From positions 1 through 40,168 of the forward strand of contig CAMWMF010000017.1 of NCBI GenBank assembly GCA_947175335.1: a DNA stretch of 40,168 nt, in the 5' to 3' direction. Position 1 is the stretch's first letter; each line of letters starts with the position of its first letter. Below the pieces are notes generated by a model. It was not told where the DNA came from. It was given only the letters and a program-made list of their open reading frames with translations, and did not search any database. This document shows, piece by piece, positions 14,708 to 23,464 of this stretch. The position numbers and the translations under genes were made by a program. This stretch comes from an uncultured Clostridia bacterium. GTDB lineage: Bacteria > Bacillota > Clostridia > Christensenellales > Pumilibacteraceae.

Positions 14708-16150
14708 TTAAAAATACTTGCGCAGGAAGTACGACGGAGTGCAGCTCCACGCATGGCAATAGCTGTTTGCCGCGCGTGAGCCGTAAGGCGATTCGTCGGG
14801 ATTTTCGGGATTGAACAGCTCGTAGAACGTGTCCGCGCCGAGCTCAGCCATTTTGCCCCAGTACGACAAGATTATGTCGTGCGCGTCAATCGATTTGCGG
14901 CACTCAACAAGCGCTTGAATATAATGGTGATAAGCATACGGCGTGACAAGCTTTACCGCGCCGTCGTAATACTTTAATCTGTCAAGTAATTCGGCACGCT
15001 CTTTCTCGCCGAACACATGAGCGAGGCACATCCAAATATTGGCCGCGTACGACACTTGTTTATCTGCACCGCTTACAAACAAGCCTTTCTGTTTGTCGTA
15101 GAACGTATCGATAGCGGCTTTTGTTTTCGCCTCGATATCGAGCTTGATTGCCTTGCAATCCTTGTCCAAACGCTCGCACAGCTTAACAGCCGCTTTTGCG
15201 CAATAAATATATACAGCCTGCGCGCCGCATTGCTTGTTTAGCGCAAGATTCCAGTCTAGGAAACACCAACCCAATTTGTCGCTGTCGCGTACGATGTCGC
15301 CGTCGAACTGCGCCTTTGCCAATTCCAACTGCTTTAACGCAAGCGGCAAAAGCTCCGTTGCCGTTTGTTTATCGCCTGTTGCGTTAAGGTAGTCGAGCAG
15401 CGTAGGGATAAACAGCAGCGAATAATCGAACATGTACGTATCGTCGGGAAGCACTTTCGGCTTGGTAAACACGCATGCGCTTATATTTCCGTTTTTGTCG
15501 GCAGTGCCGGCAAACAAATACAAACAGCGTTTTACCAAATCGTTATGCTTATACGTGCAATAATTGGTAATAGCCTGCAATCTTAAATCGCCCAGCCACA
15601 GCCTGCGGTCGCGTTTGGGGCCGTCCTCAAACTCGTACTGCATGCATTCGCGCATAGTACGCAAAGCGATTTTGTCTATTTTTTTTTCGAGCGGTGTGTT
15701 GCCTACGACAGGCACAAACTCCGGTGCGCTGGTAACGGTATCGGCAGTAAGCTTATTTATAATAAGCGAATACTTTTGCGACAACGCAACCGCTTCTATC
15801 TTGACGTACCTAAAAGCATATCTGCGTTTAAGCTTCAGCTTACAAGGCAGGGCGTCGATATGAATAAGCTCCTCTTGAATCCAGCCCTTGCTGATCCAGC
15901 CGTTATAATCGGTAGTATCCTCGTCTACTTCGTACGCGATTTCCGAAAACTTGATTTTTACAAGCGCGGGCGCATCCTGCGGGCTACCTGCCCAACCGAA
16001 ATCGATAGTTACCGTTCCGACGTAATGATCGCCGAAATCATATACTACGCTTTCGCCCTGATCGAGTACCTTGTTGTCTTGCAGGGTGACTTTTTGATGT
16101 GTGAGATCGGGCATTAACGCCGCCGCTTTCAAAAGGAATTTTTTGTTCAT
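14708..16150 (-). CDS. GH78 alpha-L-rhamnosidase-like enzyme, short intracellular form
   Basis: This 480-residue protein has a small beta-sandwich followed by an (alpha/alpha)6 barrel. The GH78 signature reads DGPKRDRRLWLGD at about residues 176-188: the first and last Asp are kept, but the usual RE/RER glutamate is Asp (D181). The C-terminal GADTFYELF segment carries the candidate general-base Glu, followed by HAWSCTPSYFLRKYF. There is no signal peptide, so it should act inside the cell on imported rhamnosides. It is about half the length of typical multi-domain GH78 enzymes. The ATG at 16150 overlaps the GH3 stop as ATGA and is preferred over the ATG at 16165. Confidence 0.82.
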   Translation of the reverse strand: MNKKFLLKAAALMPDLTHQKVTLQDNKVLDQGESVVYDFGDHYVGTVTIDFGWAGSPQDAPALVKIKFSEIAYEVDEDTTDYNGWISKGWIQEELIHIDALPCKLKLKRRYAFRYVKIEAVALSQKYSLIINKLTADTVTSAPEFVPVVGNTPLEKKIDKIALRTMRECMQYEFEDGPKRDRRLWLGDLRLQAITNYCTYKHNDLVKRCLYLFAGTADKNGNISACVFTKPKVLPDDTYMFDYSLLFIPTLLDYLNATGDKQTATELLPLALKQLELAKAQFDGDIVRDSDKLGWCFLDWNLALNKQCGAQAVYIYCAKAAVKLCERLDKDCKAIKLDIEAKTKAAIDTFYDKQKGLFVSGADKQVSYAANIWMCLAHVFGEKERAELLDRLKYYDGAVKLVTPYAYHHYIQALVECRKSIDAHDIILSYWGKMAELGADTFYELFNPENPDESPYGSRAANSYCHAWSCTPSYFLRKYF

Positions 16151-17841
16151 AATCTTGTATCCCATTTACCGCAAAATGCATCCACAGGCGAAGCGCCGGT
16201 AAACTCGCTCCTGCCGACTAATTTTTCAATCAAAGCGTCGAGAATATTATCGGTGCCGCCGTACGTGTTGATGTACGTCTTTACGCGCGGCGCGTCCAAA
16301 AGATGATACGGGTTTTCGAGCGATATCATTATCGTCGGCACGGAATTCATATACACGGGCACGTCGGCACCCATAGGCTCCGCCCACTCTATTCGCACCG
16401 TTGTTTGATTGGACTTTGTTGCTAGGCTGACCAAATATATAATAAGGTCGTAATTGTCGTAAACCTCTTTTACGGGCTTAGCCATGCCCTCCCAGCCGCC
16501 GCCGGGTACGAACACCGTAACGTCAAAGCCTTCCGCTTTAAGCTTTTGTATAAACTTGTCGCAAGCGCCGACGGCAACACCGCCGCCCACCGCGCTTGCA
16601 CTGCCTTCTTTTTTGTATACGAGTACGCGCTTATGTTTTTTGGGCGAAATGGGCAAAACGCCTTTTTCGCTTTTTACAAGAGTAATGTTTTTGTCGGCTA
16701 CTTCCCTTTCGACTTTTGCATGCTCGGCACAGCCTACAATTTTACGCGCCGCCGTTTCGCTCGGAATATTATTCTTTACGTGCAGTTTTAACGACGCTTT
16801 AAGCGCAAGTATGCGAGTGACCGCCTCGTCAAGCCGCGCTTTTGTTATAGTTCCGTCTTTTACGCCCGCCGTCATAAACGCAAAATCTTCTTCTAGATTT
16901 TTGGTAAACAGGAACATGTCGCAGCCTGCGGCAATAGTGAGCGGCACAGCCTTTTCTCTCGGCATTACCGTGCCCATACCCGCCATAGTCGTGGAGTCGG
17001 TTACGATAAGTCCGTTAAAACCGAGTTTATCACGCAACAATCCGTTGAGAAGCTCGGGCGCGATAAGCCCGGGCATTACGTCCTCGTCTTTAAGATTGGG
17101 ATTGAGCTTTTTGGAATATGCGGGCTGCATAATGTGTCCGACCATAACGGTCTTAGCGCCCGCGTCTATGCACGTTTTGTAAACGCGCCCGTAGCTGTCG
17201 TCCCATTCCTCGCACGACAAGCTGTTGACCGACGCGACAAGGTGTTGATCGCGCTCGTCCACGCCGTCACCCGGAAAATGCTTTATACTTGCGGCAATGC
17301 CGTGCTTTTGCACTTCCTCCACGTACGCTTTGCCGAATTCGGCTACGGTATTTACGTCGCTGCCGAACGTGCGCGTATTGGTAATGGGATTGCGGAAGTT
17401 ATAGTCTATATCGATTATCGGTGCGAACGCCCAGTTAATGCCGAGCGCACTCGCCTCCTCGCCGATTATTCTGCCAAGTTCGCCTGCGTACTTTTTGTCG
17501 CCCGTCGCGGCAATGCCCATTTGGCAGCCGACGCGCGTACCCTCGTAGCAAGCTTGATTAAGACCCGCCTCGAGGTTCGCCGATATAAGCATGGGTATCT
17601 TGGCACTTTGTTGCAGCCGCGTTACTGTATTGACTATCTCGGCAAGGCTCATTGTTCGCGTCATTACGCCGCCCACTTTAAGCCCGCCGGCAAGATACCT
17701 TAGATAGTTTTCGTCGTCGGTGTATGTAATCAGACAAAACAGTTGCGCTATCTTTTCTTCCGTAGTCATGCCCGCAAGCGTGCTGTTTACCCATTCGATA
17801 TCGCTATCGGATAAATTAAACGGGACCGATTTCAAGTTCAT
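16147..17841 (-). CDS. GH3-family glycosidase with a NagZ-type Asp-x-His loop, no signal peptide
   Basis: This is a 564-residue two-domain GH3 enzyme. It has KHFPGDGVDERDQH at about residues 187-200, resembling the NagZ loop in which an Asp-x-His pair (here D198, H200) acts as acid/base. The nucleophile Asp is in VTDSTTMAGM (D282). The C-terminal domain (about 390-564) is alpha/beta. It is intracellular by absence of a signal peptide. The family includes beta-N-acetylhexosaminidases, beta-glucosidases and reported phosphate-using members. Next to a rhamnosidase it may remove the glucose of a rhamnosyl-glucoside. It overlaps the GH78 gene by 4 nt. Confidence 0.85.
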   Translation of the reverse strand: MNLKSVPFNLSDSDIEWVNSTLAGMTTEEKIAQLFCLITYTDDENYLRYLAGGLKVGGVMTRTMSLAEIVNTVTRLQQSAKIPMLISANLEAGLNQACYEGTRVGCQMGIAATGDKKYAGELGRIIGEEASALGINWAFAPIIDIDYNFRNPITNTRTFGSDVNTVAEFGKAYVEEVQKHGIAASIKHFPGDGVDERDQHLVASVNSLSCEEWDDSYGRVYKTCIDAGAKTVMVGHIMQPAYSKKLNPNLKDEDVMPGLIAPELLNGLLRDKLGFNGLIVTDSTTMAGMGTVMPREKAVPLTIAAGCDMFLFTKNLEEDFAFMTAGVKDGTITKARLDEAVTRILALKASLKLHVKNNIPSETAARKIVGCAEHAKVEREVADKNITLVKSEKGVLPISPKKHKRVLVYKKEGSASAVGGGVAVGACDKFIQKLKAEGFDVTVFVPGGGWEGMAKPVKEVYDNYDLIIYLVSLATKSNQTTVRIEWAEPMGADVPVYMNSVPTIMISLENPYHLLDAPRVKTYINTYGGTDNILDALIEKLVGRSEFTGASPVDAFCGKWDTRL

Positions 17842-17854
17842 TTTATACCTCGCT

Positions 17855-18928
17855 CTATTGCTTATTTTCCGCCATTTTAGCCTTTCGGTCCTTAAATTTC
17901 GCCCACCATTTTTTAAACAGTTTACCCGTAACCAAATCCTTACATGTTTGTTCGTTGTTAAGGAAGATAAGGAACGCTACAAGCAATACGGCATTGATAA
18001 TGGACGTGCTTGCTTGAGTAAGTTCGTTCGTAAATTGCAAAAACATAGAATTGATAAGCGCCATACAGATTGCAGCCAAAAAATATCCAAGCTTATCATT
18101 TGAAAAACGTCCGATAAAGCCGCCTATGAACATCGGTAGAAACGCAGTAAACATTAAGCTTATTGACCCGAAATTCAATTGACTACCGCCGATCATATGT
18201 GTATTCGCCGCTCGCAAAAAGCCTACTATACCCATTAACGCTCCGCATACAGAGTAGCAAATAAGCGCATTGGGTATCTCCTTGATTCCCGTATTGACGG
18301 AAATATTCTGACCCTCTTTAAGCGACCGATATTCCCTGCCGAACTTGGTGTGATCGAATACAACGTAAATGATAGCAAGCACTGCCAAAACAATCAGTAA
18401 CGTAATCCACCAATTAGAACCCGCTGTGACCATCGAATCGCTATACGGCTCTTTGGTAAGATACGTACCTTCCGTGATGACGTACGAAATGCCCTCATAT
18501 ATAAGTGTGACACCGAGGGATGTAATAATGGGAGGTATTTTAAGCAACACATAAAGCCCGCCCGAAATAAGACCGAGTACTGCGCCCACAACCAAGCAAA
18601 GGAAAATCATAAAAAATGCGTTGGTGTTTCCGCCGCCGGCCGAATACGATATTTTGGCGGCGATAATAGAAGAAAGCGTCGCCATAGATCCAAGCGAAAA
18701 ATCAAACCTGCCGCTTCCGAGATTAATTGAAAGCGCAATAGTCGTACACATAATGACGGCTACGTTGATCATAAACGTATTGAACTCTATTTCGTTACCG
18801 ATAAGAGTTTTGCCGTTAGAGGCACATACAATCAAAAGAACCACAACAAATGCTAACGGTATCGAAAGTGTGCCCGCAGCCCTTATTCCGACCTTTTTGA
18901 CATTTTGCTTATTGAGTAGACTGCTCAT
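17855..18928 (-). CDS. Sugar ABC transporter permease (BPD_transp_2, RbsC/RhaP-like), second copy
   Basis: This 357-residue integral membrane protein has about eight to ten helices. The family segment SGRFDFSLGSMATLSSIIAA corresponds to the RbsC D(F/L)S-GS motif. It is one of two different permeases in this locus, so the channel is probably a heterodimer, as in rhizobial RhaPQ. GGAGG precedes the ATG. It follows the substrate-binding-protein gene after a strong hairpin and precedes GH3 by 13 nt. Confidence 0.9.
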   Translation of the reverse strand: MSSLLNKQNVKKVGIRAAGTLSIPLAFVVVLLIVCASNGKTLIGNEIEFNTFMINVAVIMCTTIALSINLGSGRFDFSLGSMATLSSIIAAKISYSAGGGNTNAFFMIFLCLVVGAVLGLISGGLYVLLKIPPIITSLGVTLIYEGISYVITEGTYLTKEPYSDSMVTAGSNWWITLLIVLAVLAIIYVVFDHTKFGREYRSLKEGQNISVNTGIKEIPNALICYSVCGALMGIVGFLRAANTHMIGGSQLNFGSISLMFTAFLPMFIGGFIGRFSNDKLGYFLAAICMALINSMFLQFTNELTQASTSIINAVLLVAFLIFLNNEQTCKDLVTGKLFKKWWAKFKDRKAKMAENKQ

Positions 18929-18938
18929 TTTTACCTCC

Positions 18939-18983
18939 GTACGAAATTCGCGACCGACCGATCACGGTCGGTCGCATTCGTAC
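18939..18983 (-). promoter_or_regulatory. Strong intercistronic hairpin downstream of the substrate-binding-protein gene
   Basis: GTACGAA and GCGACCGACCG pair with CGGTCGGTCGC and TTCGTAC around an ATCA loop. In the transcript direction (minus) there is no T tract after it; GGAGG for the permease follows directly. It therefore looks like an mRNA-stabilising or processing hairpin that raises binding-protein mRNA over downstream genes. On the plus strand it is followed by seven T. Confidence 0.75.
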
Positions 18984-19540
18984 TTTTTTTAATTAATTAT
19001 GCGGTTTTGCCGTCATTCTCGACAAGCGTCTTGAACGATGCGAGACTGACATTCTTTTCGTTTGTGCTGATTATCTGATCGAGCACCGTCTTATTCCATA
19101 CGGGGCCTTCTGCTTCCGTGAAAGCATTGCACTCGGCAGCGGTCTTTGCAACTGCGAAGTTTTGCAATACCGAAACGGCTTTACCGTTATCGCGAATAGG
19201 CGTACCGTTGGCCGCGCTCTGAATAAGCGCCCATACGGGACCTACGCTCGACGCATACTTACCGGCAAGATATCCGAGTTTACCGTCATTCATGTGGCCG
19301 TAATTATCTGCGGTGAAAGAATCTATGTCGGCATATTCGATATTCGCGTCGTTCAAAGATCCCGCAAAGAATGTTGTTGCCATACCTACCGACAAGAAAG
19401 CGTCGGGCTGACTTGCGGCAATAGCGCCGAATTGTCCGAAAGTCGTCTCAGGGTTGAATCCGTCAAAATAGCTTACGGTTATTCCCGGAATATTTATTTT
19501 GGTGGAATCGACGGATTGTGTAATCTTTCCCGCTATTGCG

Positions 19541-19964
19541 GCGCCGGTAGCTCCGTCATAAGTGCCGCCGAGACCGGTTATAAGTCCGGCGAGACGGTTA
19601 ACATGCATAGGATTGGGAACGAATGCACCGTAAATGCCGACTTTTTTAACGTTCTTCGTATCCTTGTAGTATTGCCCCATCGCAAGACCGGCATTATACT
19701 CGGCATCGTCGTTGGGTCCTACCTGACCGAGGAAATATTTGTAATCTTTTGCTACATTCCAATCGACTTCGGTCATAACGCCGGAAGCAACAACATAGTA
19801 AACACTATTCTTATTGCAAAGGTCTGCAATACCGATGCGGTCGAGGTTAGCCATATCTATAACGGCATGATAGTTTTGAGCAATCCAATTTTCGGTTTGT
19901 GTTTTTGCTGCTTCGTTGCTATCAAGCGTCGCAGAATATGTAAATTTTACGTTGTAGTTTTGCG
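19541..19964. repeat. Tandem duplication unit, copy A (424 bp)
   Basis: This unit is identical by eye to 19965-20388. TTGCG is present at both edges and at the junction (19536-19540, 19960-19964, 20384-20388), which gives a microhomology that could have primed the duplication. The true boundary can be placed anywhere within that 5-bp homology. Confidence 0.9.
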
Positions 19965-20388
19965 GCGCCGGTAGCTCCGTCATAAGTGCCGCCGAGACCG
20001 GTTATAAGTCCGGCGAGACGGTTAACATGCATAGGATTGGGAACGAATGCACCGTAAATGCCGACTTTTTTAACGTTCTTCGTATCCTTGTAGTATTGCC
20101 CCATCGCAAGACCGGCATTATACTCGGCATCGTCGTTGGGTCCTACCTGACCGAGGAAATATTTGTAATCTTTTGCTACATTCCAATCGACTTCGGTCAT
20201 AACGCCGGAAGCAACAACATAGTAAACACTATTCTTATTGCAAAGGTCTGCAATACCGATGCGGTCGAGGTTAGCCATATCTATAACGGCATGATAGTTT
20301 TGAGCAATCCAATTTTCGGTTTGTGTTTTTGCTGCTTCGTTGCTATCAAGCGTCGCAGAATATGTAAATTTTACGTTGTAGTTTTGCG
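19965..20388. repeat. Tandem duplication unit, copy B (424 bp)
   Basis: Second identical unit, directly adjacent to copy A. Both lie within the substrate-binding-protein gene and encode the same peptide in different frames relative to the gene start. Confidence 0.9.
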
Positions 20389-20637
20389 CGACATAGCCTT
20401 CAAAATAATCTTTGAAACCTTTTGCCTCACCCGAACCGACGTCCGACGCAGTGAGAACGCCGACTTTGATTTGTCCTTGAATAGGCTCATAGTTCTCGGA
20501 GCCGTTGTCATCTCCGCACGCGGCAAGTCCCGCCGATGCTACTACACCCATCGTAAGAGCGATAGCCGAAGCGGCAATTTTTTTAAGCACTTTTTTCATT
20601 TTTTGATCCTCCATAGGAATTTATTTTTATTCGAGGA

Positions 20638-20669
20638 GTATTTTTGCTTGCTTGCAAGGGCAAAAATAC
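20638..20669 (-). promoter_or_regulatory. Intergenic hairpin upstream of the substrate-binding-protein gene
   Basis: GTATTTTTGC (20638-20647) and GCAAAAATAC (20660-20669) form a perfect 10-bp stem with a 12-nt loop, just before the ribosome binding site of the substrate-binding-protein gene. It could protect the 5' end of a processed message or act as an attenuator. Confidence 0.5.
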
Positions 20670-20684
20670 GACGACGACAAATTT

Positions 20685-20789
20685 GGTGTAATACACCGCA
20701 GCTTGCTGCGTAACGGCGCGTCCGCGCGAGTCCAGAGCTTGCTCTGGGGTATAATACCTAATTTATTTTGTATCTTTACATTTGTAAAG
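20685..20789. repeat. Cluster of five short palindromes (BIME-like)
   Basis: In order: GGTGTAATACACC (20685-20697), CGCAGCTTGCTGCG (20697-20710), CCAGAGCTTGCTCTGG (20732-20747), GGTATAATACC (20748-20758) and CTTTACA-TT-TGTAAAG (20774-20789), with a small CGCG-TC-CGCG palindrome between the second and third. Two share the AGCTTGCT core. They fill most of the 201-nt gap between the first permease gene and the substrate-binding-protein gene. Confidence 0.7.
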
Positions 20790-20800
20790 GCGATACCTAA

Positions 20801-21883
20801 TTATCTGGGCAAGTTTTTGGTTCTGTAGTTCATGCCTGTAACAAACACCACCGCCAAGAACGTGATTGCACTTATCAGCTGCACCCAGCCGTCGCGCGCG
20901 CCGCCCATCGATTGCAATAAGATGTTCAAAATATTTTGTAACAATATGTACGACGTGCCGCCGACAAGCGCGGCATAAATCCTTGAACGAGCCCCGCCGG
21001 AAATCGGCATTCCGCCGAAAACAATGGCTATAAAAACACTCATACCGATACTTCCTGCGGTTGTAGTGCTTACCGACGGCGCGTAGACTATCGTCATACC
21101 TGCGCCAAGTCCTACGCCTATGCCTGCCATAACAAACGCGATTATTCCGAATATGCTGACCGAGATGCCGCTCATTTTGGCGCAGATAGGGTTGCCGCCT
21201 AAAAACTTTTGCTTGCGTCCTATTTTTGTAAACTCGAATACGAACACGCAGATAAGCGCGAATACGGCAAGAACGATCAGTTTTAATATGGGTGAGTTAA
21301 ACGCTTCCAGTCCCGCGCGCATTGCATAAGGAACCGATATAGCATAGCTTGTGCCCGTAGCGCTACCCTCGGTCTGGATAATGTTGGACGCGACTGCCGT
21401 TAAAACGGACAGCATTGCAACAGTTGTTACAAACATAGGCAGATGAAATACCGCCGCGATAACCGAATTTAACAGCGAGCAAGCAACGGCAACAAGTATA
21501 CATACTATAAACATAGCAAACACGCTGCCCGTCGAAATATATACTATAACACCTATTGTAGCGCTGAATAACGTGCTTGCGCCGAGCGATATATCAAACG
21601 ACCCGAGCGTAAATATAAATATTGCGCCGGTAGCTACAAAAGCGATAATAATAGCTTGGTTAATAAATGCCGTCAAACTCATAGATATCTTATAATCGTT
21701 CACGATTAGCAGTATCATGTAAACGGCAAACAAAATGCCGAGCGCCGCAATAGGCAGCAGGTTTATTACCCAACGCTTTATAAGCTCTTTTTTACGCGCG
21801 TTGTTGTTTTTCTTGGGCGCAGGCTCTTCGACCGGTGCGGACGGAGTGATATTTATATTTTCATTTTCCTTTACGTTTTCCAT
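20801..21883 (-). CDS. Sugar ABC transporter permease (BPD_transp_2, RbsC/RhaQ-like), first copy
   Basis: This is a 360-residue membrane protein with an acidic/Lys N-terminal tail of about 35 residues (KKNNNARKKELIKR) before the first helix. It contains LGSFDISLGASTLFSATIGV, the RbsC-type motif, and the conserved GGMPISGGARSRIYAALVG near the C-terminus. The ATG at 21883 has AGGTGG 6 nt upstream; a TTG two codons earlier overlaps that site. It comes 10 nt after the ATPase gene. It is distinct in sequence from the permease at 17855, so the pair probably forms a heterodimeric channel. Confidence 0.9.
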   Translation of the reverse strand: MENVKENENINITPSAPVEEPAPKKNNNARKKELIKRWVINLLPIAALGILFAVYMILLIVNDYKISMSLTAFINQAIIIAFVATGAIFIFTLGSFDISLGASTLFSATIGVIVYISTGSVFAMFIVCILVAVACSLLNSVIAAVFHLPMFVTTVAMLSVLTAVASNIIQTEGSATGTSYAISVPYAMRAGLEAFNSPILKLIVLAVFALICVFVFEFTKIGRKQKFLGGNPICAKMSGISVSIFGIIAFVMAGIGVGLGAGMTIVYAPSVSTTTAGSIGMSVFIAIVFGGMPISGGARSRIYAALVGGTSYILLQNILNILLQSMGGARDGWVQLISAITFLAVVFVTGMNYRTKNLPR

Positions 21884-21893
21884 ATTCAACCAC

Positions 21894-23432
21894 CTATATC
21901 ATGTAATTTATAACTTCGCTGTCGGTAAGGTCCGAACTGCGAGTAAACTCTTTTGCGATAGATCCGTCTTTCATTATCATGAGTCTGTCGCTCATGCCTA
22001 TAAGCTCGGCAAGCTCTTCGGAAATAAGGATTATCGATTTTCCCTCTTGCTTCATTTTATACATGAGTTGATACATAAACTGCTTGACGCCTATATCGAC
22101 GCCGCGCGTCGGACAGTCGAGAATAAGTATATCGCTACCTCGACCTACCCACTTGCCGAAAACGACCTTTTGCTTGTTGCCGCCCGAAAGCGCGCTTACA
22201 AGCTGATTTTTATCGAAACACTTAATAGACAGTTCGTCTATCTGCTTATCGACATACTCATTTTCCTTGCCGTACCAAACCAAAAAATTCTTTATGGCAA
22301 ATTTATCAAGTCCGGCAACGGCTATATTATCCTTTATCGGCGCGTTTAGATTGAGCGACTCAACATCCCTATCTTTACTCACATAGCCCATTCCGAGTTT
22401 CATTGCAGCGCTTTCATTCTTTATCGTTTTCCCCTTAACGGTAAATTTTCCGTCTTGAGGCTTAACCGAACCGAACAAAAGCTTGCCGAGCGTGTGCATT
22501 CCGCAGTGAGAAAGTCCGCCTATACCGAGTATTTCACCTTTATGCAAGTCAAAAGAAACGTCATTAACGTCGCCGAAAGACAAATGCTCTGTCGACAGCA
22601 CGACCTCTTCCCCACAACTCGAATCGTAGTCGCTTCTGTAATAATCGCCCTCGAGCTTTCTGCCGACCATATATTGCTTGATAGCGTCGGCATCGAACTC
22701 TTCCTTTTTAAGATTAATGATGATATCGCCGTCGCGAAGAACGGTCAGCGTATCGCAAACCTCCATCAATTCCTCGAGGTCGTGCGAAATAAATAAAACA
22801 GCCTTTCCCTCGTCGCGCAAACGTCGCATAAGCTTATAGATTACTTCTCTGCCTTGTTGGGAAAGCGCCGTGGTAGTTTCGTCAACAATAAAAATTTCGG
22901 GATTTTTGGCTATAACCTTTGCAATCTCTATTAATTTCCTATCTTGAAAATTAACGTCGCTGCAAGGCATTTTGCCGTGAATATGATCGACGCCTATCGC
23001 ACGCATGATTTCGTCTGCCTCGGCATTCATTTCCTTTGCGTTTACAAATCCGAAACGTTTGCCGTTTTTCAACTTGAAGCATCTGAATTTGCCCGTTTCG
23101 CCAAGAAACAAGTTTTCGGCTACGGTTATACCGGGAATCGTGCCGCTTTCTTGAACGACCATGCCGATTCCGTGTTCCAAAGCATAGAGCATCGATGAAG
23201 GATTCCACGGCTCGCCTTTAAACACCATATCACCGCTCGTTGCCTTTTGCATACCGGCAATAATGGATGATACAGTCGATTTACCCGAGCCGTTTTCGCC
23301 GATAAGTCCGCGTATCTCGCCGCGATAAACGGTCATATCAACATTTTTGAGCGCACGGGTAGCCCCGAAGTTTTTGCTCATATTTCTGACTTCTAAAATA
23401 GTCGTGCCTTTTTCGACAGCTGTCTCGCTCAT
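21894..23432 (-). CDS. Sugar ABC transporter ATP-binding protein, two-domain (RbsA/RhaT-like)
   Basis: This 512-residue protein has two fused ABC domains. NBD1 has Walker A GENGSGKS (about 45-52) and Walker B IFIVDETTTAL, but its signature is degenerate (DVNFQDRKLIEIAK). NBD2 has a canonical LSGGNKQKVVFGKW and LILDCPTRGVD, but a degenerate Walker A (GGLSHCGMHTLGK). In a head-to-tail arrangement this leaves one complete ATP site (NBD1 Walker A with NBD2 signature) and one inactive site. GAGGGTGG precedes the ATG. It is the first gene of the long rha-glg run and follows a good promoter. Confidence 0.92.
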   Translation of the reverse strand: MSETAVEKGTTILEVRNMSKNFGATRALKNVDMTVYRGEIRGLIGENGSGKSTVSSIIAGMQKATSGDMVFKGEPWNPSSMLYALEHGIGMVVQESGTIPGITVAENLFLGETGKFRCFKLKNGKRFGFVNAKEMNAEADEIMRAIGVDHIHGKMPCSDVNFQDRKLIEIAKVIAKNPEIFIVDETTTALSQQGREVIYKLMRRLRDEGKAVLFISHDLEELMEVCDTLTVLRDGDIIINLKKEEFDADAIKQYMVGRKLEGDYYRSDYDSSCGEEVVLSTEHLSFGDVNDVSFDLHKGEILGIGGLSHCGMHTLGKLLFGSVKPQDGKFTVKGKTIKNESAAMKLGMGYVSKDRDVESLNLNAPIKDNIAVAGLDKFAIKNFLVWYGKENEYVDKQIDELSIKCFDKNQLVSALSGGNKQKVVFGKWVGRGSDILILDCPTRGVDIGVKQFMYQLMYKMKQEGKSIILISEELAELIGMSDRLMIMKDGSIAKEFTRSSDLTDSEVINYMI

Positions 23433-23464
23433 CTGTCCACCCTCTGCCTTTTATTTATGCTACC

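Larger units (their letters stand above)
18997..20599 (-). pseudogene. Sugar ABC transporter substrate-binding lipoprotein, disrupted by a 424-bp tandem duplication
   Basis: The 5' part (from 20599) encodes MKKVLKKIAASAIALTMGVV, a lipobox LAAC, and a periplasmic-binding-protein core (IKVGVLTASDVGSGEAKGF...). An internal stretch, QNYNVKFTYS through GGTYDGATGAA, is present twice and identical. Because 424 is not a multiple of three, the reading frame shifts at the junction and the first frame stops at 19922; the complete 3' part lies in another frame, ending at 18997. Removing one copy restores a single protein of 392 residues, normal for the RhaS/LsrB-like family. AGGAGG upstream fixes the start at 20599. 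It is either a real recent duplication or an assembly error. Confidence 0.85.

Noticed and set aside
19162-20713. Long plus-strand frames across the substrate-binding-protein gene
   Set aside because: They are antisense to the duplicated region and contain the same repeated peptide only because the DNA is duplicated.
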